Counted from the first letter of the stretch, positions 8,873 to 19,523 are shown. The stretch: DNA of 64,000 nucleotides from Pseudomonas parafulva (GCF_000800255.1 NZ_CP009747.1:3410001-3474000); one strand, 5' to 3'. Notes: generated from the sequence alone by a model not told the origin. Translations and numbers: made by a program.

Positions 8873-9229
8873 ATGTCGCGGTATGGCTTAGCTCTGTGCT
8901 TTACCCTGCTGCTGGTTGGCTGCCAGTCGACCCACGAGCAGATGCTCCATCAAGGCTACCCACCCGCCTACGCCGACGGCTTCCAGGACGGCTGCGGCAG
9001 CGGTCGCCAGGCGGCGGGGTTGATGGTCGGCGATTTTCGCAAGGACGTGCCGCGCTACCTGCACGAACGCCAGTATGAAGCCGGCTGGGACGATGGCTTC
9101 CGCCAGTGCAACGCAATGCAGAACAGTGAAGACCTTCGCCAGTACCGCGAACGTTACTGGGATGAGCGTGACCGCGATTGGCAACAGGAAAAAGACCGTG
9201 ACGCTGCGCGCGCTTATCGCCACAACTGA
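8873..9229 (+). CDS. Small outer-membrane lipoprotein, unknown function
   Basis: 118-aa protein with a lipoprotein signal (lipobox LLVGC, Cys at about residue 17). The mature part is strongly hydrophilic with repeated YxxGxxDG patterns (YADGFQDGCGSGR, YEAGWDDGFRQC) and a charged C-terminal tail (RERYWDERDRDWQQEKDRD). The start is set at 8873 because GGAGGT lies 9 bases upstream; the GTG at 8867 would leave only 3 bases. The paired FxDG/WDDG motif suggests a small internal duplication. No known role. Confidence 0.78.
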   Translation: MSRYGLALCFTLLLVGCQSTHEQMLHQGYPPAYADGFQDGCGSGRQAAGLMVGDFRKDVPRYLHERQYEAGWDDGFRQCNAMQNSEDLRQYRERYWDERDRDWQQEKDRDAARAYRHN

Positions 9230-9296
9230 GTCGGCCACAGGCATCCGCTGAAACCCCGCCTCCCTCACCATGGTCTGCTGATAAAGGAGGCCACTC

Positions 9297-9812
9297 ATGA
9301 GTCGAGCATTCGTCAACGAGGACCAGGCCGCCGCCCAGGCGAGCCAGCCGGTGGAACGCCAGGTCAGCGACCAACCCAACTACGTTACCGCCAGCGGACT
9401 GGCACAACTGCAGCAACGCGTCGCTGATCTTGAGGCCCTGCGCAGCCGCCTGAAGGCCGACGGCGAACGCGCCGACAAACAGCAGTTGGTCGACACCGAG
9501 CGCGACCTGCGCTACTTCCGTGCGCGGGTGCAAAGCGCCCAAGTGGTGCCGCCTGCCCATTCCCAGGAGAAGGTGCAGATCGGTAGCCGCGTGCGGTTCG
9601 TCGACGAGCAGGATGAAGAGCATGCCGTGCAGTTGGTCGGCGAAGACCAGGCCGATGCAGCACACGGCCTGATCAATTGGGGCTCGCCATTGGGTCGTGC
9701 GTTGCTGGGGGCCAAGCCGGGCGATGAGGTGTTGTGGCGCCGGCCTGTCGGTAATCAACACATCGAGGTGCTGGAGATTGGTCCAGGCAATGATCCGACG
9801 GTCATGCAATAG
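9297..9812 (+). CDS. GreA/GreB-family transcription factor-like protein
   Basis: 171-aa protein with an AAAGGAGG ribosome site. Residues about 30-85 form a predicted coiled coil (GLAQLQQRVADLEALRSRLKADGERADKQQLVDTERDL); residues about 95-165 match the FKBP-like Gre C-terminal domain (IGSRVRFVDEQDEEHAVQLVGEDQAD, then INWGSPLGRALLGAKPGDEV). The S-P-L/GRALLG-KxGDEV pattern is the Gre signature. It has an N-terminal extension and a shorter coiled coil than GreA, so it may regulate RNA polymerase through the secondary channel without cleaving RNA, as Rnk does. That is inference. Confidence 0.8.
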   Translation: MSRAFVNEDQAAAQASQPVERQVSDQPNYVTASGLAQLQQRVADLEALRSRLKADGERADKQQLVDTERDLRYFRARVQSAQVVPPAHSQEKVQIGSRVRFVDEQDEEHAVQLVGEDQADAAHGLINWGSPLGRALLGAKPGDEVLWRRPVGNQHIEVLEIGPGNDPTVMQ

Positions 9813-9823
9813 CTGATGGAGCC

Positions 9824-9842
9824 AGGGCCGCGTTGCGGCCCT
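9824..9842. terminator. Hairpin between the Gre-like gene and gdhA
   Basis: Perfect 8-base stem AGGGCCGC/GCGGCCCT with a GTT loop, between the convergent stops of the Gre-like gene (9812) and gdhA (9855). It could serve both strands; no T-tract on either side. Confidence 0.6.
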
Positions 9843-9854
9843 GCGTGCGTTGGG

Positions 9855-11195
9855 TCACACCACCCCTTGCGCCAACATCGCATCGGCCACCTTGACGAAG
9901 CCTGCAATGTTGGCCCCCTTCACATAATTGACCGAACCATCCGCCTCTTCCCCGTAATGCACGCACGCATGGTGAATCGACTGCATGATCGCGTGCAGCT
10001 TGCTGTCCACCTCGCCCGCGGTCCACAGCAGGCGCATGGCGTTCTGCGACATTTCCAGCCCCGACACTGCCACGCCGCCGGCATTGGACGCCTTGCCCGG
10101 TGCGAACAGCGTTCCGGACTCGATGAACAGGTCCACCGCCGCCAGCGTGGTCGGCATGTTGGCGCCTTCGGCCACGCACAGGCAGCCGTTGCTCAGCAGC
10201 GCGCGGGCGTCCTCCAGGTCCAATTCGTTCTGCGTGGCGCACGGCAAAGCGATATCGCACGGCAGGCTCCAGGGCGTCTGGCCCTTGCGGAACTCAAGGC
10301 CAAAGCGCTCGGCCAGCTCGCTGATGCGACCGCGCTTGACGTTCTTGAGCGCCAACAGCGCATTCCACTGCTCGTCGTTCAAACCCGCTTCGCAGAACAG
10401 CGTGCCTTCGGAGTCGGACAGGGAAATGACTTTACCGCCCAGGTCCATCACCTTGCGCGCGGCGTACTGGGCGACGTTGCCCGAGCCGGAAATCGCCACC
10501 CGGCGACCGTCGATGCGCCGGCCTTGGCGCTTGAGCATCTCTTCGGCGAAGTACACGCAGCCGTAGCCGGTGGCTTCGGGGCGGATCAGGCTGCCGCCGT
10601 AGGTCATGCCCTTGCCGGTCAGCACCGAGGTGAACTGGTTGGCCAAGCGCTTGTACTGGCCGAACAGGAAGCCGATTTCGCGGGCGCCGACGCCGATGTC
10701 ACCGGCCGGTACGTCCAGGTCGGCACCGATGTGCCGGTACAGCTCGCTCATGAAGGCCTGGCAGAAGCGCATCACTTCGGCGTCGCTCTTGCCCTTGGGA
10801 TCGAAATCAGAGCCGCCCTTGCCGCCGCCCATGGGCAACGAGGTCAGGGAGTTCTTGAACACCTGCTCGAAGGCCAAGAACTTGAGCACGCCCAGGTTCA
10901 CCGACGGGTGGAAGCGCAGGCCGCCCTTGTACGGGCCGATGGCGCTGCTCATCTGGATGCGATAGCCCCGGTTGACCTGCACCTTGCCCTGGTCGTCGAC
11001 CCACGACACGCGAAACAGCACCGCGCGCTCCGGCTCGACCATGCGCTCGAGAATGCCGGCCTGCAGGTAATGGGGGTTGGCTTCGAGGAACGGCCAGAGG
11101 CTGCGTAGCACCTCTTCGACGGCCTGGTGGAACTCGGGCTGGGCAGGGTCACGCTGCTTGAGGCGTGCGAGGAAATGGTCGACGGATTCGATCAT
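9855..11195 (-). CDS. gdhA: NADP-specific glutamate dehydrogenase
   Basis: 446-aa hexameric-type enzyme that makes glutamate from 2-oxoglutarate, ammonia and NADPH. The signatures are all there: GPYKGGLRFHPSVN, the catalytic-lysine stretch PMGGGKGGSDFDPKGKSD, the nucleotide site SGSGNVAQYAARK and ALPCATQNEL. Length agrees with the small bacterial NADP form. I choose the ATG at 11195 (MIESVDHFLAR) with GGTGAG 9 bases upstream; an ATG at 11204 is an equal alternative. A roughly 270-base region separates it from ettA; it holds an AT-rich stretch and a GTATAC palindrome that may belong to its promoter. Confidence 0.95.
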   Translation of the reverse strand: MIESVDHFLARLKQRDPAQPEFHQAVEEVLRSLWPFLEANPHYLQAGILERMVEPERAVLFRVSWVDDQGKVQVNRGYRIQMSSAIGPYKGGLRFHPSVNLGVLKFLAFEQVFKNSLTSLPMGGGKGGSDFDPKGKSDAEVMRFCQAFMSELYRHIGADLDVPAGDIGVGAREIGFLFGQYKRLANQFTSVLTGKGMTYGGSLIRPEATGYGCVYFAEEMLKRQGRRIDGRRVAISGSGNVAQYAARKVMDLGGKVISLSDSEGTLFCEAGLNDEQWNALLALKNVKRGRISELAERFGLEFRKGQTPWSLPCDIALPCATQNELDLEDARALLSNGCLCVAEGANMPTTLAAVDLFIESGTLFAPGKASNAGGVAVSGLEMSQNAMRLLWTAGEVDSKLHAIMQSIHHACVHYGEEADGSVNYVKGANIAGFVKVADAMLAQGVV

Positions 11196-11425
11196 GGTAG
11201 ACATCTCACCAAGAGGATTGGACTTATTGATTTTTCCGGACTCTAGCAAGAAGCCATCGCACTGCAACAGGGCGAAATGTCGTTTTTCTGAATTTTTTTG
11301 GTGCGATTATATAAATGTATACAAATGCTACCGCGTTCTTGAGTACGCCACAGGCCCGCTCTGAAACGGCCTTTTCAGCGGCAGTACCCCAGCTGCAACG
11401 CCAACACACCCTTGCGGTCAGGCAC

Positions 11426-11450
11426 AAAAATGGGGCCCTGAGGGCCCCAT
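11426..11450 (-). terminator. Rho-independent terminator of ettA
   Basis: Perfect 9-base stem ATGGGGCCC/GGGCCCCAT with a 3-base loop, followed on the minus strand by a T-run. It lies 21 bases beyond the ettA stop codon. Confidence 0.88.
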
Positions 11451-11471
11451 CCTTGTGCATCCGAAACTGAG

Positions 11472-13139
11472 TTACTGCGCCAGCTTCTTGTGCCGTACGC
11501 GGTGCGGCTGGGCAGCGGCATCGCCCAGGCGCTTCTTGCGATCAGCTTCGTACTCGGTGTAGTTGCCCTCGAAGAACACCACGTTCGAGTCGTCCTCGTA
11601 GGCCAGGATGTGAGTCGCCACACGGTCCAGGAACCACCGGTCGTGGGAAATCACGATGGCCGCGCCTGGGAAGTCCAGCAGCGCTTCCTCCAGCGAACGC
11701 AGGGTTTCGACGTCCAGGTCGTTGGACGGTTCGTCGAGCAGCAGGACGTTGCCGCCCTCCTTCAGGGTCAGCGCCAGGTGCAGACGACCACGCTCACCGC
11801 CGGACAGGTCCTTGACGAACTTCTGCTGGTCGCCGCCCTTGAAGTTGAAGCGACCGACGTAGGTACGCGACGGAATCTCGTAGCTGCCGATGCGGATCTG
11901 GTCGGAGCCGTCGGAGATCTGCTGGAACACGGTCTTGGCACCGTCCAGGTCCTCGCGGCTCTGGTCGACGCAGGCCAGTTGCACGGTTTCGCCGATCTCG
12001 ATGCTGCCCGAGTCCGGCTGCTCCTTGCCCATGATCATGCGGAACAGGGTGGATTTACCGGCACCGTTACCGCCGATCACGCCGACGATGGCGCCCTTGG
12101 GCATGGCGAACGACAGGTTGTCGATCAGTACGCGATCGCCGTAGCCCTTGCTGACGTTCTTGAACTCGATGACCTTGTCGCCCAGGCGCGGACCGGCCGG
12201 GATGTAGATCTCGTTGGTTTCGCTGCGCTTCTGGAATTCCTGCGACTGCATTTCCTCGAAACGCTGCAGACGTGCCTTGGACTTGGACTGGCGGGCCTTG
12301 GCGCCTTTGCGCACCCACTCCAGTTCTTCTTTCATGGCCTTCTCGTGGGCGCTCTGTTGCTTGGATTCCTGCTCCAGGCGCGAGGACTTGGCTTCCAGCC
12401 AGCCGGAATAGTTGCCCTCGTACGGAATGCCGGCGCCGCGGTCGAGCTCGAGGATCCAGCCCGCGACGTTGTCGAGGAAGTAACGGTCGTGGGTGATGGC
12501 CACCACGGTGCCGGGGAAGTCGTGCAGGAAGCGCTCGAGCCAGGCCACCGAGTCGGCGTCCAGGTGGTTGGTCGGTTCGTCCAGCAGCAGCATGTCAGGG
12601 GCCGACAGCAGCAGGCGGCACAGGGCCACACGGCGCTTCTCGCCACCGGACAGGTGCTCGATGCGCGCGTCCCAGGCCGGCAGGCGCAGGGCGTCGGCGG
12701 CCACGTCCAACTGACGCTCCAGGTTATGGCCGTCGGCCGCTTGCAGGATGGCTTCGAGCTTGGCCTGCTCGGCGGCCAGCTTGTCGAAGTCGGCGTCCGG
12801 ATCGGCGTAGGCCGCGTAGACTTCGTCCAGGCGCGCCTGGGCGTCCTTGATCACGCTGACCGCTTCCTCGACCACTTCACGCACGGTCTTGCTCGGGTCC
12901 AACTGCGGCTCCTGGGGCAGGTAGCCGACGTTGATGTCGGGCATCGGACGGGCTTCGCCGTCGAATTCCTTGTCCACGCCCGCCATGATCCGCAGCAGCG
13001 TCGACTTACCGGCGCCGTTCAGGCCCAGCACGCCGATCTTGGCGCCGGGGAAGAACGACAGGGAGATGTTCTTGAGGATTTCCCGCTTCGGCGGCACGAC
13101 CTTGCTCAGCCGATGCATGGTGTAGACGTATTGAGCCAT
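11472..13139 (-). CDS. ettA: Energy-dependent translational throttle protein EttA (ABC-F ATPase)
   Basis: 555 aa, the standard EttA length. Two ABC domains: Walker A GLNGAGKS (about residue 38) and GGNGAGKS (about 355), signature motifs LSGGEKRR and LSGGERGR, Walker [12 protein letters not shown] and [11 protein letters not shown]. The P-site tRNA-interaction linker between them is rich in Lys/Arg ([19 protein letters not shown]), and the arm insertion is in domain 1. EttA binds the ribosomal E site and tunes the first elongation step to the ATP/ADP ratio. The start [18 protein letters not shown] is the family N-terminus; the open frame continues upstream by chance. Monocistronic, with its own terminator. 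Confidence 0.95.
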   Translation of the reverse strand: MAQYVYTMHRLSKVVPPKREILKNISLSFFPGAKIGVLGLNGAGKSTLLRIMAGVDKEFDGEARPMPDINVGYLPQEPQLDPSKTVREVVEEAVSVIKDAQARLDEVYAAYADPDADFDKLAAEQAKLEAILQAADGHNLERQLDVAADALRLPAWDARIEHLSGGEKRRVALCRLLLSAPDMLLLDEPTNHLDADSVAWLERFLHDFPGTVVAITHDRYFLDNVAGWILELDRGAGIPYEGNYSGWLEAKSSRLEQESKQQSAHEKAMKEELEWVRKGAKARQSKSKARLQRFEEMQSQEFQKRSETNEIYIPAGPRLGDKVIEFKNVSKGYGDRVLIDNLSFAMPKGAIVGVIGGNGAGKSTLFRMIMGKEQPDSGSIEIGETVQLACVDQSREDLDGAKTVFQQISDGSDQIRIGSYEIPSRTYVGRFNFKGGDQQKFVKDLSGGERGRLHLALTLKEGGNVLLLDEPSNDLDVETLRSLEEALLDFPGAAIVISHDRWFLDRVATHILAYEDDSNVVFFEGNYTEYEADRKKRLGDAAAQPHRVRHKKLAQ

Positions 13140-13438
13140 TCCAGGCACCTCGATGATGATGAGTGAATCCCGTTGAGCCGCGCCAGGACGCGTTGACGGC
13201 ATGGGAGAGAACACGTGCCGCGCGCCTGGGCGCGCCAATGGAGGCCTACTGGCCCCGCTGCGCTCGGAAGTCCTGGCGCTCGCAGCCAAGCCGGGCATTA
13301 TGTCCGCCCCGCTGTGCCAACTCAACCGCGGCACCTGCACTGGGGCAAGGCGGCGCGGTGGCGTGAATCCAGCGCACTGCTGAACAGATTGCCGCTGGCT
13401 ACGTCACGTTCATGCCAGGAGCCCTCGAACGCCCGACC

Positions 13439-13921
13439 TCAGACGTGCCGCTGCCTACCCTTGCCACGCGGCAGGCGCGACTGCCCTTGCTGCTCGGCCA
13501 AACGTGCGGCCCATTCGGCCTTGGCGCTGAACCCACCCGCACGGGCCGGCGTCTGCACGGTCTTGCCAGCCGGTTTGCTGGCGGACTTGGTCACCGCCTT
13601 GGGCGCTGGCGTGCCCTGAGCCGCGACGGCTGCAGCCACCGCCACCGGCTCGACCGCGGCCTTGGCCGACTTGCGCAGCTCGGCCAGCGACGGACTCTTG
13701 CGCACCGCCGTCGCCACGTCGGGCTTGGCGAACGAGCGCTGACAGGATTTGCACGACACCTGTTCGGCCACGGCCGTGCTGGCCAGCGTCTGGCTGCTGC
13801 GCCCGCAGGCGGAATCGAGACCATTGGTGGAATAGTGGGTAACCAAACCGAGCTTCTCCGATGCATTGACTATGAAACGGCCGGCATTCTCGCACAGCTT
13901 GCCCACCGTGCAGAACGTCAC
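13439..13921 (-). CDS. Conserved hypothetical protein with Lys/Ala-rich tail
   Basis: 160-aa protein, unknown function. The N-terminal 70 residues contain five Cys, including CKSCQRSF, that may bind metal; the C-terminal half is a low-complexity Lys/Ala/Pro tail (KAAVEPVAVAAAVAAQG, KPAGKTVQTPARAGG) ending in a basic RGKGRQRHV, which suggests nucleic-acid contact. The GTG at 13921 lacks a strong ribosome site, so the start is uncertain. Frames on either strand are open here because of the GC-rich tail; this frame is preferred for its Cys pattern. It is divergent from morA. Confidence 0.55.
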   Translation of the reverse strand: MTFCTVGKLCENAGRFIVNASEKLGLVTHYSTNGLDSACGRSSQTLASTAVAEQVSCKSCQRSFAKPDVATAVRKSPSLAELRKSAKAAVEPVAVAAAVAAQGTPAPKAVTKSASKPAGKTVQTPARAGGFSAKAEWAARLAEQQGQSRLPRGKGRQRHV

Positions 13922-14074
13922 ACCGTCCGGCGAATGGCGGTTTTAGGGGCTGGCACTTAGCCATAATCCAAGGCATGCTAGCCGCTTTCGTGCGACCGGC
14001 CTATAGTGCGCCACGGCGGCCTGCCGCGTGCATGCCTGCCCCTGCCTACGCCAGCCCAATCGCAGGACCAACGC

Positions 14075-17000
14075 TTGACCCACTTCATTCGACCGCCTAT
14101 TGAGTCACCGGCGTCGCCCGCCTCGTTGCGTGGCTCGCTCAAGGGTGCGCTCGCCCTGCTGGCCCTGGTGCTGCTCGGCCTGCTGGCCTGGCAACTGTTC
14201 TCGCAGTTCCGCCAGACCCAGATCGACGTGCGCGAGCAGAGCGTGGCAGCGGGCGAAGAGTTGGCCAATCACCTGACCTTGAGCATGGCGCTTGAGGCGC
14301 AACAGGCGATCAACCTGGTTCAGCCCTACGGCAATCCACCGTCGCCTGAAACCCTGCCGGCGCTGCTGCAGTCCTTGCGCGAGCAACTGCCCAGCTTGCG
14401 CGACCTCGCCTGGCTGGACCGTGACGGGGCGATGCGCAGCGACAGCCTGAGCGCCAGCCCGGACCGCGAGGCCATCGAGCGCCTGCTGCGCCAGAGTCAG
14501 GGCGCCGGCTTCTTCTATGGCAATGCCGCCGACCAGAGCCTGATCTACCTGCTGTTGCGCCAGTCCAGCGAGCCGACCTCCGGCTACTGGCTGCTGCGCC
14601 TGTCCAGCGACTACTACCAGGTGCTGACTCGCCGATTCAATGGCGCCCGGCATCCGCTGTGGCTATTGGAGAACAGCCGCGATGGCAGTGTGCTCGACAC
14701 CAGCGCGAGCGCGCGTGGCGATCTGTCGGCCCTGCACAGCATCCTGCTGACTTTCATCGACAACAGCACCTGGCAACTGCGCGGGCTCTACGACCCCAAC
14801 GCCGTGCGCAACAAGCTGCTGCCGCCGCTGCTGGGCAAGAGCCTGCTGGTGCTGTTCTGCGCGCTGCTGCCGGGCCTGGCGCTGATCAACATGCGCCGTC
14901 GCCACCGCGCCTTGCAGGAAGACCGTCGCCGCTATCAGGACATCTTCGACAGTACCGGCGTGGCCCTGTGCGTGCTCGACCTCTCCAGCCTGCCCGCTCA
15001 ACTCGACCGTCACCACACGCGCAATCACACCGCGCTCAAGCACAGCCTGGCGCTGGAGCCGACCCTGCGGCGCAACCTGTTGCAGGAACTGAAAATCACC
15101 GAGATCAACCAGGTCGCCCGTCAGTTGCTCAACGTGTCCAGCAGCGAAGGGGCCTGGCAACGGCTGATCGAGGGCAGCGGCGAAGGCCGTGACAGCATCG
15201 GCATGCAGTTGCTCGACGCCCTGATCGAGCAGCGTGCCCAGTTCGAGATGGAAGTGCGCCTGCCCGCGCCCCAGGGCGGCGACCTGCACCTGTGGCTGAT
15301 GGCCCGCCTGCCGCAGCAGCGCCGCGACTATCAGGCGGTGATCCTGAGCATCAGCGATATCACCAGCCGCAAGCAGGTGGAGCTGTCGCTGCTGGAGCGC
15401 GAAAGCTTCTGGTCGGACGTGGTGCGCACCGTGCCCGACCAGTTGTATGTGCAGGACGTGCACAGCCGGCGCATGATCTTCAGCAACCGTCACCTCGGCC
15501 AGACCCTGGGCTACGACCGCGCGGAACTGGCGCAGATGGGCGATCACTTCTGGGAGGTGCTGCTGCACCCCGAGGACGCCGACCAATACCAGCACCTGCG
15601 CCAGTTGCGTCGAGACACCGGCCATAGCCAACTGCTGCACTGCCAGTTGCGTTTCCGTCACCGCGACGGCAACTGGCGCTGCTACGAGATCCGCGAACAG
15701 GCGCTGACCCGCGACAATGCCGGCCAAGTCACGCGGATCATCGGCGTGGGCAAGGACGTCACCGTGCAGATCGAGGCCAGCCAGTCGCTGCGCGACAGCG
15801 AGCAGCGCTACCGCATGCTCGCCGAGAGCATCAGCGACGTGATCTTCTCCACCGACAGCGCGCTGCAACTGAACTACATCAGCCCGTCGGTGCACAGCGT
15901 GCTCGGCTACTCGGTGGACTACATCTTCGAGAACGGCTGGCCGACGGTGGTGGCCAACCCAGCCCAGCTCAGCGGTATCCACGCGCTGATGGAGCGGCTC
16001 ACCCAGGCGCTGGGCAACCGCGAGCAACTGCATGCCCTGCGCAGCCAATTGCCGACCCAGGTGTTTCTGTTCGACTGCCTGCGCGCCGATGGCCGCAAGA
16101 TTCCCATCGAACTGCGCCTGGTGCTGGTGTGGGACGACCAGGAGCATTTCGAAGGCCTGCTCGGCGTGGGCCGCGACATCAGCCAGCAGCGCCGCGCCGA
16201 AAAAGATCTGCGCATGGCCGCGACGGTGTTCGAGCACTCCACATCGGCGATCCTGATCACCGACCCGGCCGGGTTCATCGTCCAGGTCAACGAGGCCTTC
16301 AGCCGGGTCAGCGGCTACGCGCCGGACGAGGTGCTCGACCAGCGCCCGAACATGCTCACCGTCGAAGGCCAACAGGACGCCCACCTGGGCTACGTGCTCA
16401 AGCAACTCAACCAGCGCGGCACCTGGGAAGGCGAAGTGTGGCTCAAGCGCCGCAGCGGCGAGCATTACCCGGCGTGGGTCGGCATTACCGCAGTGCTGGA
16501 CGAAGAACGCGACCTGGCCAGCTACGTGTGCTTCTTCACCGACATCAGCGAGCGCAAGGCCAGCGAACAGCGCATCCACCGCCTGGCCTACTACGACGCC
16601 CTCACCCACCTGCCCAACCGCACGCTGTTCCAGGACCGTCTGCACACTGCGTTGCAGCAGGCCGAACGGCACAAGTCGTGGGTGGTGCTGATGTTCCTCG
16701 ACCTGGACCGCTTCAAGCCGATCAACGACTCCCTCGGCCACGCCGCCGGCGACCGCATGCTCAAGGACATGGCCGAGCGCCTGCTGGCCTGCGTCGACGA
16801 AGACGACACCGTGGCGCGCATGGGCGGCGACGAATTCACCCTGCTGCTGCAACCGCGCAGCAGCCGCGAGATGGCCCTGAACCGGGCGATCCATGTGGCC
16901 GAGAACATCCTCGGCAGCCTGGTGCGGCCGTTCGTGCTGGAGAGCCGCGAATTCTTCGTCACCGCTAGCATCGGCATCGCCCTGAGTCCGCAGGACGGCA

Positions 17001-17896
17001 ACGAGCTGAGCCAGTTGATGAAGAACGCCGACACGGCCATGTACCATGCCAAAGAGCGCGGCAAGAACAACTTCCAGTTCTACCAGGCCGACATGAACGC
17101 CAGCGCCTTGGAGCGCCTGGAGTTGGAGAGCGACCTGCGCCACGCGCTGGAGCAGAACGAGTTCATCCTCTACTACCAACCGCAGTTCAGCGGCGACGGC
17201 AAGCGCCTGACCGGCGCCGAGGCGCTGCTGCGCTGGCGTCATCCGCGTCGCGGCCTGGTGCCGCCGGGCGATTTCATCCCGGTGATCGAGGAGCTGGGGC
17301 TGGTGGTGGATGTCGGCGACTGGGTGCTGCGTGAGGCCTGCCGCCAGCTCAAGGCCTGGCACAAGGCCAAAGTGCGGGTACCGAAGGTGTCGGTGAACAT
17401 CTCTGCGCGGCAGTTCTCCGACGGCCAGTTGGGCACGCAGATCGCCAGCATTCTGGAGGCCACCGGCCTGCCGCCGGCCTGCCTGGAGCTGGAACTGACC
17501 GAGAGCATCCTGATGCGCGAGGTCAACGAAGCCATGCACATCCTCGACAGCCTGAAGAACCTGGGCCTGAGCATCGCGGTGGACGACTTCGGTACCGGCT
17601 ATTCGTCGCTCAACTACCTCAAGCAGTTCCCCATCGATGTACTGAAGATCGACCGTACCTTCGTCGACGGCCTGCCCGAGGGCGAGCAGGACGCGCAGAT
17701 CGCCCGGGCGATCATCGCCATGGCCCACAGCCTCAACCTGGCGGTGATCGCCGAGGGCGTGGAGACCCACGAGCAGTTGGAGTTCCTGCGCGAGCACGAT
17801 TGCGACGAAGTGCAGGGCTACCTGTTCGGTCGGCCAATGCCGGCGAACCAGTTCGAAGCCCAGTTCAGCAACGAAACGCTGTTCATGTTCCAGTAA
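14075..17896 (+). CDS. morA: Membrane-bound diguanylate cyclase/phosphodiesterase MorA
   Basis: About 1273 aa. A first membrane segment (about residues 23-41) and a second (about 250-270) bracket a periplasmic sensor region. Three to four PAS domains follow (about 290-840), then GGDEF (intact GGDEF at 917-921) and EAL (E1049-A-L, with ELTES and DDFGTGYSSL). No RxxD inhibitory site sits just before the GGDEF. MorA controls flagellar timing and biofilm through c-di-GMP in Pseudomonas. The glyA neighbour supports the identification (PA4601-PA4602 order, from memory). The start is uncertain: TTG at 14075 has AGGA upstream and begins at a natural N-terminus, while a GTG at 14006 has no ribosome site. 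Confidence 0.88.
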   Translation: MTHFIRPPIESPASPASLRGSLKGALALLALVLLGLLAWQLFSQFRQTQIDVREQSVAAGEELANHLTLSMALEAQQAINLVQPYGNPPSPETLPALLQSLREQLPSLRDLAWLDRDGAMRSDSLSASPDREAIERLLRQSQGAGFFYGNAADQSLIYLLLRQSSEPTSGYWLLRLSSDYYQVLTRRFNGARHPLWLLENSRDGSVLDTSASARGDLSALHSILLTFIDNSTWQLRGLYDPNAVRNKLLPPLLGKSLLVLFCALLPGLALINMRRRHRALQEDRRRYQDIFDSTGVALCVLDLSSLPAQLDRHHTRNHTALKHSLALEPTLRRNLLQELKITEINQVARQLLNVSSSEGAWQRLIEGSGEGRDSIGMQLLDALIEQRAQFEMEVRLPAPQGGDLHLWLMARLPQQRRDYQAVILSISDITSRKQVELSLLERESFWSDVVRTVPDQLYVQDVHSRRMIFSNRHLGQTLGYDRAELAQMGDHFWEVLLHPEDADQYQHLRQLRRDTGHSQLLHCQLRFRHRDGNWRCYEIREQALTRDNAGQVTRIIGVGKDVTVQIEASQSLRDSEQRYRMLAESISDVIFSTDSALQLNYISPSVHSVLGYSVDYIFENGWPTVVANPAQLSGIHALMERLTQALGNREQLHALRSQLPTQVFLFDCLRADGRKIPIELRLVLVWDDQEHFEGLLGVGRDISQQRRAEKDLRMAATVFEHSTSAILITDPAGFIVQVNEAFSRVSGYAPDEVLDQRPNMLTVEGQQDAHLGYVLKQLNQRGTWEGEVWLKRRSGEHYPAWVGITAVLDEERDLASYVCFFTDISERKASEQRIHRLAYYDALTHLPNRTLFQDRLHTALQQAERHKSWVVLMFLDLDRFKPINDSLGHAAGDRMLKDMAERLLACVDEDDTVARMGGDEFTLLLQPRSSREMALNRAIHVAENILGSLVRPFVLESREFFVTASIGIALSPQDGNELSQLMKNADTAMYHAKERGKNNFQFYQADMNASALERLELESDLRHALEQNEFILYYQPQFSGDGKRLTGAEALLRWRHPRRGLVPPGDFIPVIEELGLVVDVGDWVLREACRQLKAWHKAKVRVPKVSVNISARQFSDGQLGTQIASILEATGLPPACLELELTESILMREVNEAMHILDSLKNLGLSIAVDDFGTGYSSLNYLKQFPIDVLKIDRTFVDGLPEGEQDAQIARAIIAMAHSLNLAVIAEGVETHEQLEFLREHDCDEVQGYLFGRPMPANQFEAQFSNETLFMFQ

Positions 17897-18071
17897 CGTG
17901 AGACCCCAGCCCGCCCCGCTCGCTCTCGGTAGGCGCGCGCTGGGTTCTGCAAAAGGCTGCCCAGGATCCTGAACGCCTTTGCGCCGCGACATGACGCCAC
18001 TTCATGTGCCAGCCTCCGGAGCAATGGGTTAGAATGCCACCCCACTTCAGCCCCGATCCTTGAGGACCGCC

Positions 18072-19325
18072 ATGTTCAGCCGTGATTTGACCATTGCCAA
18101 GTACGACGCCGAGCTCTTCGAAGCCATGCAGCAAGAAGCCCTGCGCCAGGAAGAGCACATCGAGCTGATCGCTTCGGAAAACTACACCAGCCCAGCGGTC
18201 ATGGAAGCCCAGGGTTCGGTTCTGACCAACAAGTACGCCGAAGGCTATCCAGGCAAGCGTTACTACGGCGGCTGCGAGTACGTCGACGTGGTCGAACAGC
18301 TGGCCATCGACCGCGCCAAGCAACTGTTCGGCGCCGACTACGCCAACGTTCAGCCGCACGCCGGTTCCCAGGCCAACGCGGCGGTCTACCTGGCCCTGCT
18401 GTCGGCCGGCGACACCATCCTGGGCATGAGCCTGGCCCACGGCGGCCACCTGACCCACGGCGCCAGCGTGTCGTCCTCGGGCAAGCTGTACAACGCCATC
18501 CAGTACGGCATCGACGGTAACGGCCTGATCGACTACGACGAAGTGGAGCGTCTGGCGCTCGAGCACAAGCCGAAGATGATCGTCGCCGGTTTCTCCGCCT
18601 ACTCCCAGGTGCTGGACTTCCCACGCTTCCGCGCCATCGCCGACAAGGTCGGGGCCTACCTGTTCGTCGACATGGCCCACGTTGCCGGTCTGGTCGCAGC
18701 AGGCGTCTACCCCAACCCGGTGCCGTTCGCCGACGTGGTCACCACCACCACCCACAAGACCCTGCGCGGTCCGCGCGGTGGCCTGATCCTGGCGCGCAAG
18801 AACGAAGAGATCGAGAAGAAGCTGAACTCCGCCGTGTTCCCAGGCGCCCAGGGTGGCCCGCTGGAGCACGTGATCGCGGCCAAGGCGATCTGCTTCAAGG
18901 AAGCGCTGCAGCCTGAATTCAAGGCCTACCAGCAGCAAGTGGTGAAGAACGCCCAGGCCATGGCCAGCGTGTTCATCGAGCGCGGTTTCGACGTAGTGTC
19001 CGGCGGTACCGAGAACCACCTGTTCCTGCTGTCGCTGATCAAGCAGGAGATCTCCGGCAAGGACGCGGACGCCGCCCTGGGCAAAGCGTTCATCACCGTG
19101 AACAAGAACTCGGTGCCGAACGACCCACGCTCGCCGTTCGTCACCTCCGGCCTGCGCTTCGGCACCCCGGCCGTCACCACCCGTGGCTTCAAGGAAGCCG
19201 AGTGCCGCGAACTGGCCGGCTGGATCTGCGACATCCTCGCCGACCTGAACAACGAGGCAGTGATCGACGCCGTGCGGGAAAAGGTCAAGGCCATCTGCAA
19301 AAAGCTGCCGGTCTACGGCAACTGA
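18072..19325 (+). CDS. glyA: Serine hydroxymethyltransferase
   Basis: 417-aa PLP enzyme that converts serine and tetrahydrofolate to glycine and 5,10-methylene-THF. The PLP lysine is Lys229 in [14 protein letters not shown]; the substrate-site motifs [14 protein letters not shown] and [20 protein letters not shown] are intact. The ATG at 18072 gives the usual length and N-terminus ([12 protein letters not shown]), with TTGAGGA upstream. Pseudomonads often carry more than one glyA; this is the copy next to morA. A strong terminator follows. Confidence 0.96.
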   Translation: MFSRDLTIAKYDAELFEAMQQEALRQEEHIELIASENYTSPAVMEAQGSVLTNKYAEGYPGKRYYGGCEYVDVVEQLAIDRAKQLFGADYANVQPHAGSQANAAVYLALLSAGDTILGMSLAHGGHLTHGASVSSSGKLYNAIQYGIDGNGLIDYDEVERLALEHKPKMIVAGFSAYSQVLDFPRFRAIADKVGAYLFVDMAHVAGLVAAGVYPNPVPFADVVTTTTHKTLRGPRGGLILARKNEEIEKKLNSAVFPGAQGGPLEHVIAAKAICFKEALQPEFKAYQQQVVKNAQAMASVFIERGFDVVSGGTENHLFLLSLIKQEISGKDADAALGKAFITVNKNSVPNDPRSPFVTSGLRFGTPAVTTRGFKEAECRELAGWICDILADLNNEAVIDAVREKVKAICKKLPVYGN

Positions 19326-19371
19326 TCGCAAGCAAGGTTTGAGGGCCGCTGCTGCGGCACTCGCTTGACCC

Positions 19372-19408
19372 GAAGCCGCTGACGCCCGTGCAGCGGCTTC
19401 GTCGTTTT
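19372..19408 (+). terminator. Terminator of glyA
   Basis: Perfect 10-base stem GAAGCCGCTG/CAGCGGCTTC with a 9-base loop, followed by GTCGTTTT. It lies 46 bases after the glyA stop. Confidence 0.85.
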
Positions 19409-19523
19409 CGGCCGGCGCTTGGCCGTCCCTGGGCAATGCCTGCCGCTTCCTGCCTGCACGCGCTTCTGAGCATCCTCGGTGGACGGTCGCTATGTCAGCG
19501 CCCGACGGCACAGGGAAACGCCC

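Noticed and set aside
13455..13976. Alternative minus-strand frame over the gene at 13439
   Set aside because: It lacks the Cys pattern and has the Arg/Gly-rich composition typical of a shifted reading of a GC-rich gene.
14663..17992. 1109-codon minus-strand open frame over morA
   Set aside because: An antisense shadow of a GC-rich gene with strong third-position bias. The plus strand has intact PAS, GGDEF and EAL domains; the minus frame shows no family motif.
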